NCBI GenBank assembly: GCA_022376925.1
Contig: JAIOJX010000006.1
Span: 54,779,658 to 54,843,657 of the forward strand
From: Tragulus kanchil
Taxonomy: Eukaryota; Chordata; Mammalia; Artiodactyla; Tragulidae
DNA: 64,000 nt
Reading direction: 5' to 3'
Positions 57,891 through 64,000 of the stretch are shown here, piece by piece. Numbering within the stretch: position 1 is the stretch's first letter; each line of letters starts with the position of its first letter. The notes beneath the pieces were generated by a model that saw nothing but the letters and a program-made list of their open reading frames with translations, was not told the origin of the DNA and ran no database searches. The position numbers were made by a program, and so were the translations under genes.

Positions 57891-59036
57891 CACAGCTAAA
57901 ATAACCAAAGACCAGAACTTTCAATACATGAAAACCATCTAAGTGTCCATCAAAGCATGAATGGATCAAGAAAACTGGCATATATATATATATATACACA
58001 CATATACATATATAAAATGTAATATTAAGTTGAAGCTGCAGAAAAACCTTCCTCAAAGGAACATTTCATGCAGAATATTCATGAGTCTTTGTGCTCTTGG
58101 GAACCCCTCAAAATTCATATCTGTCAGAAAGTGAACCTATGACTTAGCCTGAAGAAGAGGAAGCAGTGGGAGAAGTCACTTCCCTCCAGTCAACAGCAGG
58201 GACCAAAGAGTCCTGAGAGTCAGCCGAAAATCCTCTAGAGTGATTTGCACAGGCCCAGCCCAGAGCTTTTCTGGAGTGACTAATGCTGCACAGCTCAGAG
58301 CTCCCTTACAGGGACTGGCCCTACGATAGCTACCTGCAGTGTCTGGGATGGCCCTGGACAAAGCTTCTTTGAGAATATGAAAAGGCAAACCCAAATTCTC
58401 CAGCAATGTGGACCAGGACAAGCAGCAGCCAAAGTGTCTTTGGAATGACTGGCATAGATGCAGTCCAGGATTTTTTTGAAGTGGCTTGCACAGACAATTC
58501 CATAATTGAAAACTCTCTGGGAGTCACCCACTCAGACATAATCTAAAGCTGCTCTAGAGCATCTGACACAGACCAGGGTTTCTCTGCAATGTGACACAGA
58601 CAAACCTCACTCACAGGAGGTAAGTGAAAGGTGAGAGGGGAGGTCACAGACTTGAAATCTCCTATAAAGGGGATGATGATTCACCACCAAGAAAGGTGTC
58701 CTCTTTGACACAATTCTCAGAGAGAAGAAAGGAGATCAGAGGTCTCAAGTAAACAACAACAACAACAACAACAACGGAGTTTTATAGAATTTGACAAAAG
58801 AAGTAAAACAAAGGAAACCCGAGAAAGAATAGAAAACAATGATAATATACATATTCTGCTTTAGACTCTTCAAAGTATTTGCACATGAATTCTCTCATTT
58901 CACACCCACAACCCTGTCAGGTGGGTAGGGCATTTATAATAACTGTCATTTTACAGTTGGAAAGAAACATAACTCAAAAAATGTCATCTCAGTAGCTCTG
59001 TGTCTCACAGCTAAAATAACCAAAGACCAGAACTTT

Positions 59037-59348
59037 AGCTCCAAATTTATGACTCCAAAGTCCTTGCCATTAGGACTCAAATTATTATTTATGTGATAAT
59101 TTCACAAAGTTCTCTTAGGTGTGTTGACTAATTGGATAGAGACATAGCTCACCAGGCACCCTCAACCAAGAGGAGCAGGATTTCAAATTTCCCCTCAATG
59201 TCTCCTTCCCCTAGGATTCTCTCTTCCCCTCTAACACCCTTTCCTTATTATTAGGAAAAAACAAGCTCAAAAACAGAAGAGAAAGGTGAAAATATGAAAG
59301 AGAAAGAAAGTGAAATCTAGATCAAAATATAGAAATATAGAGAATGAT
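59037..59348. other. Noncoding stretch, no gene
   Basis: About 300 bp, AG-rich toward the right end (59265-59340). Nothing assignable. Confidence 0.4.
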
Positions 59349-59896
59349 CAAGGCAAATGAAGGAAACTATAAAATTAAAACTATGGGAGGGAGGCAGACA
59401 TAAAGCCAACAATCCTGCTTTCATACTGTCTTTTGTGCAGCCTCAAGGTCCTAAGAAGAGGCATGAATGGGGCATTTCAGGGGCCAGAAGAAAGGTGAAA
59501 GCCAAGTAAATGACACACTTAGCCCCTGTTCCTGCCTTCGTTCATGCTCATTTGACTTAAGTCTTGAGAGTTCTGAAAAGATGTGGTTTAAAGGAAGTAG
59601 TTCCTCTGCTTTAAGTCAGAAAAACTACTATTATGCATATGTTAGTTCCCTCAGTTTCATTAACTAAATATTCAGAAATTCTCTTTGATAGTTTCTGAAT
59701 TTGAAGCCTAAGAACCTTTTATTTTCTGAGCTTCTGTCACATACTGTCTACTGTCTAATCAGGAAATGCTCAAACTATGTTTGTGCAGTTTTCCTCTGGC
59801 TTCAACTGTCATATGACTTGGCTACACCTCATTGGATTGCTTTCTATCTGTCTAACACCACTTTATGAAAAGGCTGGATTTAGAGACTTCTTGTAA

Positions 59897-60022
59897 CTAT
59901 ATATATATATATATATAGTTACATATATATATGTGCGTGTATGTATGTATATGTATGTATATATATATGTATATATATATTATATAGTTACATATATATA
60001 TGATATATATTATAGTTGGTAC
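59897..60022. repeat. Compound TA/TG/TATG microsatellite
   Basis: TA run, then gtgcgtgtatgtatgtat and further TA blocks. The second copy begins at about 60942 with a TA run 24 bases longer. Confidence 0.9.
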
Positions 60023-60038
60023 TCAATATATTATACAT

Positions 60039-60249
60039 GGGCTTTCCTGGTGGCTCAGATAGTAAACAATCTCTCTGCAATGTGGGAAACCTGGGTTTGA
60101 TCCCTGGGTTGGAAAGATCCCTGACAGAGGGAATGACTACCCACTCCAGTATTCTTGCCCAGAGAATTCCATGGACAGTGGAGCCTGACAGACTGCAATT
60201 CATGGGGTCATAAGGAGTCAGAAACGATTGAGTGACTGACACACACATA
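60039..60249 (+). mobile_element. Bov-tA SINE, plus
   Basis: Forward Bov-tA: gggctttcctggtggctcag, aacctgggtttgatccctgg, cactccagtattcttgccca, aggagtcagaaacgattgag. Copies at 61108-61318 and, lacking the 5' part, 62253-62417. Confidence 0.92.
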
Positions 60250-60938
60250 TTATAGATAATATCAACAATAATAATGACAGTAAGAATTCAAATGATTTAT
60301 AATGATTTATAATTTATTTCCATATCTCTTACCAAATAATAATTTCAAACACCATTAAAAGAATTTTTAATAAATACTTGAAGAAAATATAGGCAAGGCA
60401 AATGAAGGAAACTATAAAATTAAAACTATGGGAGGGAGGCAGACATAAAGCCAACAATCCTGCTTTCATACTGTCTTTTGTGCAGCCTCAAGGTCCTAAG
60501 AAGAGGCATGAATGGGGCATTTCAGGGGCCAGAAGAAAGGTGAAAGCCAAGTAAATGACACACTTAGCCCCTGTTCCTGCCTTCGTTCATGCTCATTTGA
60601 CTTAAGTCTTGAGAGTTCTGAAAAGATGTGGTTTAAAGGAAGTAGTTCCTCTGCTTTAAGTCAGAAAAACTACTATTATGCATATGTTAGTTCCCTCAGT
60701 TTCATTAACTAAATATTCAGAAATTCTCTTTGATAGTTTCTGAATTTGAAGCCTAAGAACCTTTTATTTTCTGAGCTTCTGTCACATACTGTCTACTGTC
60801 TAATCAGGAAATGCTCAAACTATGTTTGTGCAGTTTTCCTCTGGCTTCAACTGTCATATGACTTGGCTACACCTCATTGGATTGCTTTCTATCTGTCTAA
60901 CACCACTTTATGAAAAGGCTGGATTTAGAGACTTCTTG

Positions 60939-60990
<52 letters not shown>

Positions 60991-61182
60991 CATATATATA
61001 TGTGCGTGTATGTATGTATATGTATGTATATATATATGTATATATATATTATATAGTTACATATATATATGATATATATTATAGTTGGTACTCAATATAT
61101 TATACATGGGCTTTCCTGGTGGCTCAGATAGTAAACAATCTCTCTGCAATGTGGGAAACCTGGGTTTGATCCCTGGGTTGGA

Positions 61183-63309
61183 AAGATCCCTGACAGAGGG
61201 AATGACTACCCACTCCAGTATTCTTGCCCAGAGAATTCCATGGACAGTGGAGCCTGACAGACTGCAATTCATGGGGTCATAAGGAGTCAGAAACGATTGA
61301 GTGACTGACACACACATATTATAGATAATATCAACAATAATAATGACAGTAAGAATTCAAATGATTTATAATGATTTATAATTTATTTCCATATCTCTTA
61401 CCAAATAATAATTTCAAACACCATTAAAAGAATTTTTAATAAATACTTGAAGAAAATGTGATGAATTTAATCCATCATGAAATATCTAAGAATTTTATGA
61501 TAAAGATCTCCATTAACTTTTAAAGATATTTGTCTGCTGTGCATGCTTGTCTGACTCTGCAACTTTATGGACTGTAGACTGCCAGGCTCCTCTTTCCATA
61601 GATTCTCCAGGCAAGAATATTGGAGTAGGTTGCCATTTGCTTCTCCAGGGGATCTTCTCGACCCAGTGATTAAACCCAGTGATTAAACCCAATTAAACAT
61701 TGCAGGCAGATTCTTTACTGTCTGAGCCACCAGGTGATCCCAAGGTGTTAAGCCAATGAAGTAATGACATTAAGATAAATAATAATTAGTAATTCAATAA
61801 ACATTTGCTATTTGTAGATACTAGAAAATGTAATGAGGCTACAGTGATGAATATCTTTTGGTTTGTGAAATGCACAATTTGCAGAAAAGGGCACATAAAA
61901 AGATAACTATGACATAAAGCCATTGTTATAATAAGGGTAATTTAAAATACAGGAGGAACACAGAGAAAGAGAAATTAGTTATAGCCAGTTAGGTAATGGA
62001 AATGGTCAGAAAAGGTTTTATTAGGAAGCTGATGTTAGACTTTGGGTTAATATATTTATTAATATAGTTTGCCTGTGTTTCACTAAGGCAATGAACTTTT
62101 TCAATGAGACCTTTGTTACTATGTTAAAGAGATATGTTCCAGTTAAGAGTACACATAACTGTGTTTATTTATATCTAACTCATGTCTGAAATGATTTAAA
62201 GTCACTGATTATTTTTTTCCAAAAATTAAAAGAGTACACTAACTGTGATACTAGATCCCTGGGTTGGAAGACCTTGACCGGGGAAGATCCCTGACAGAGA
62301 ATGACTACCCACTCCAGTATTCTTGCCCAGAGAATTCCATGGACAGTGGAGCCTGACAGACTGCAATTCATGGGGTCATAAGGAGTCAGAAACGATTGAG
62401 TGACTGACACACACATATTATAGATAATATCAACAATAATAATGACAGTAAGAATTCAAATGATTTATAATGATTTATAATTTATTTCCATATCTCTTAC
62501 CAAATAATAATTTCAAACACCATTAAAAGAATTTTTAATAAATACTTGAAGAAAATGTGATGAATTTAATCCATCATGAAATATCTAAGAATTTTATGAT
62601 AAAGATCTCCATTAACTTTTAAAGATATTTGTCTGCTGTGCATGCTTGTCTGACTCTGCAACTTTATGGACTGTAGACTGCCAGGCTCCTCTTTCCATAG
62701 ATTCTCCAGGCAAGAATATTGGAGTAGGTTGCCATTTGCTTCTCCAGGGGATCTTCTCGACCCAGTGATTAAACCCAGTGATTAAACCCAATTAAACATT
62801 GCAGGCAGATTCTTTACTGTCTGAGCCACCAGGTGATCCCAAGGTGTTAAGCCAATGAAGTAATGACATTAAGATAAATAATAATTAGTAATTCAATAAA
62901 CATTTGCTATTTGTAGATACTAGAAAATGTAATGAGGCTACAGTGATGAATATCTTTTGGTTTGTGAAATGCACAATTTGCAGAAAAGGGCACATAAAAA
63001 GATAACTATGACATAAAGCCATTGTTATAATAAGGGTAATTTAAAATACAGGAGGAACACAGAGAAAGAGAAATTAGTTATAGCCAGTTAGGTAATGGAA
63101 ATGGTCAGAAAAGGTTTTATTAGGAAGCTGATGTTAGACTTTGGGTTAATATATTTATTAATATAGTTTGCCTGTGTTTCACTAAGGCAATGAACTTTTT
63201 CAATGAGACCTTTGTTACTATGTTAAAGAGATATGTTCCAGTTAAGAGTACACATAACTGTGTTTATTTATATCTAACTCATGTCTGAAATGATTTAAAG
63301 TCACTGATT
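61183..63309. repeat. Direct repeat pair 21: about 61183-62210 and 62284-63309
   Basis: Offset 1101 then 1099. The left edge of the right copy is ragged: gatccctgggttgga at 62254 matches 61168, then a scrambled piece, then clean identity from 62284, with gg missing near 62299. This raggedness is what a poor-quality contig start would produce. Confidence 0.92.
61534..61742 (-). mobile_element. Bov-tA SINE, minus
   Basis: Reversed Bov-tA: gcatgcttgtctgactctgc, actgccaggctcctctttcc, ccaggggatcttctcgaccc, then an internal 14-bp repeat (cagtgattaaaccc twice), and the end gagccaccaggtgatccc. Copy at 62633-62841. Confidence 0.9.
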
Positions 63310-64000
63310 TAAAAAAAAGAAAGTTTTGCTATTTTCCCAAAGAGTAGAAATTAAAAATTAGTCTCAAACCACTTTGGAATATGACTTAAGTGATGTTCCC
63401 TAGAGTCTTGGCTCTGTCCTAGGAAATATTTTTATTAAGCATGTGAGGGATGGGACATTTATGGCACTCTAAGTAATGCCAAGCTGTTATATTAAGTAAA
63501 GCTTTGAAAATGTCTTCTCAGTATACAGGAAAAAAATTAAACAAATATATCTTGGGAGATAAAATCTGATGTGCCAACTAGGAAACACACACACATGGGC
63601 CTTGTACGACTGTTGACTCAACTAGAGATCCAATAGTATCACCAAACTGTTTTGAAAAAAGTTAAGTCTTAGGCTATATTAATTATTGAGCACTTAAAGA
63701 GCTAACACTCTGCTAGGTATAAAAGATACCATGATGAATGAGTACATTTGTACTCATGATGTTAATAATTGCATAACATAAATAGGTGTACACAGTTACA
63801 AAAATGCCCTAATAGCAGCTTATATGAATTGTTAAAAGAGAGTAAAAAAATAATCCTTTGATCTGGCCAAGGGAAAAGAATGATACTTCACAAAGAAAAT
63901 GATATATCCAATGAAACTAGCAAAACGAGCAGAAAGTTACGCATATTTGCAGGAAGAGTTTCCCAAGAGTAGAAAGCCACCTGCACAAAGGCAAGGACGG
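63310..64000. other. Noncoding stretch to window end, no gene
   Basis: AT-rich DNA with a MIR-like scrap near 63690-63745 (tgagcacttaaagagctaac, gataccatgatgaatga). Not duplicated within the window. Nothing else supportable. Confidence 0.45.

Larger units (their letters stand above)
56806..59036. repeat. Direct repeat pair 19: 56806-57921 and 57921-59036
   Basis: Two 1116-bp copies, offset 1115, joined with one shared t. Two substitutions noticed (gtcgctt/gtcactt near 57062/58177 and atgtaac/atgtgac near 57477/58592). Confidence 0.95.
59349..61457. repeat. Direct repeat pair 20: 59349-60388 and 60394-61457
   Basis: Copies of 1040 and 1064 bp with a 5-bp spacer. The 24-bp length difference lies wholly in one TA run (20 against 44 bases). 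Otherwise apparently identical. Confidence 0.94.

Noticed and set aside
1..63309. A 1.1-kb satellite or novel transposon family
   Set aside because: The pairs share no sequence with each other and have no common ends, terminal repeats or target-site duplications. Only length and arrangement are shared.

Overview
This window is nuclear DNA from a ruminant (cattle, buffalo, sheep or goat type). It carries many Bov-tA SINEs, cetartiodactyl tRNA(Glu)-derived CHR SINEs, the RTE-type LINE BovB, ruminant L1 3' ends, and older MIR and L2 relics. There is no sign of bacterial or viral genome organisation. The only protein-coding genes I can support are olfactory receptors (ORs). Two intact single-exon genes lie at 24373-25326 (OR-A) and 49987-50940 (OR-C). 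Each encodes 317 residues and closely resembles the mammalian OR10A5/OR10A4 group. A third copy (OR-B, 46861-46966) keeps only the first ~35 codons.

Region by region: 1-2900 holds LTR-like sequence and diverged ~330-bp repeats. An old L1 lies at ~3100-4836. MIR-bearing noncoding sequence fills 5.0-9.2 kb, and L2 and SINE relics fill 9.4-10.4 kb. From ~11.4 kb to OR-A runs the first copy of an old tandem duplication unit, with a solo LTR inserted at 17.35 kb. A second diverged copy runs from ~27.8 kb to OR-B. It carries its own insertions: an unusual inverted BovB pair at 34.0-37.3 kb, a CHR SINE at 37.8 kb and an L1 tail at 40.2 kb. OR-C at 50 kb is the gene end of a third unit. From 52.6 kb to the end there is only repeat-rich noncoding sequence, including a ~34-bp minisatellite near 57.1 kb and a TA/TG microsatellite near 59.9 kb.

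The dominant feature is artefact-like. I find 21 near-identical direct repeats with offsets of about 1.03-1.22 kb. They involve unrelated sequence (OR exons, SINEs, LTR, L1, unique DNA), and the copies are separated by only 0-67 bp. The best explanation is unmerged overlaps between neighbouring contigs, so about 23 kb of the 64 kb is probably counted twice and the real locus is nearer 40 kb. Two extra partial OR 'genes' (23291-23805 and 51516-52032) are products of this and should not be counted as real loci.

For biology, the main signals are: near-identity of OR-A and OR-C over most of the coding sequence, against clearly diverged flanks (interlocus gene conversion or very strong homogenisation); lineage-specific insertions that distinguish the two long units; and a BovB insertion with both 3' ends pointing outward inside a single apparent target-site duplication. 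I found no novel biochemical system, CRISPR array or operon.
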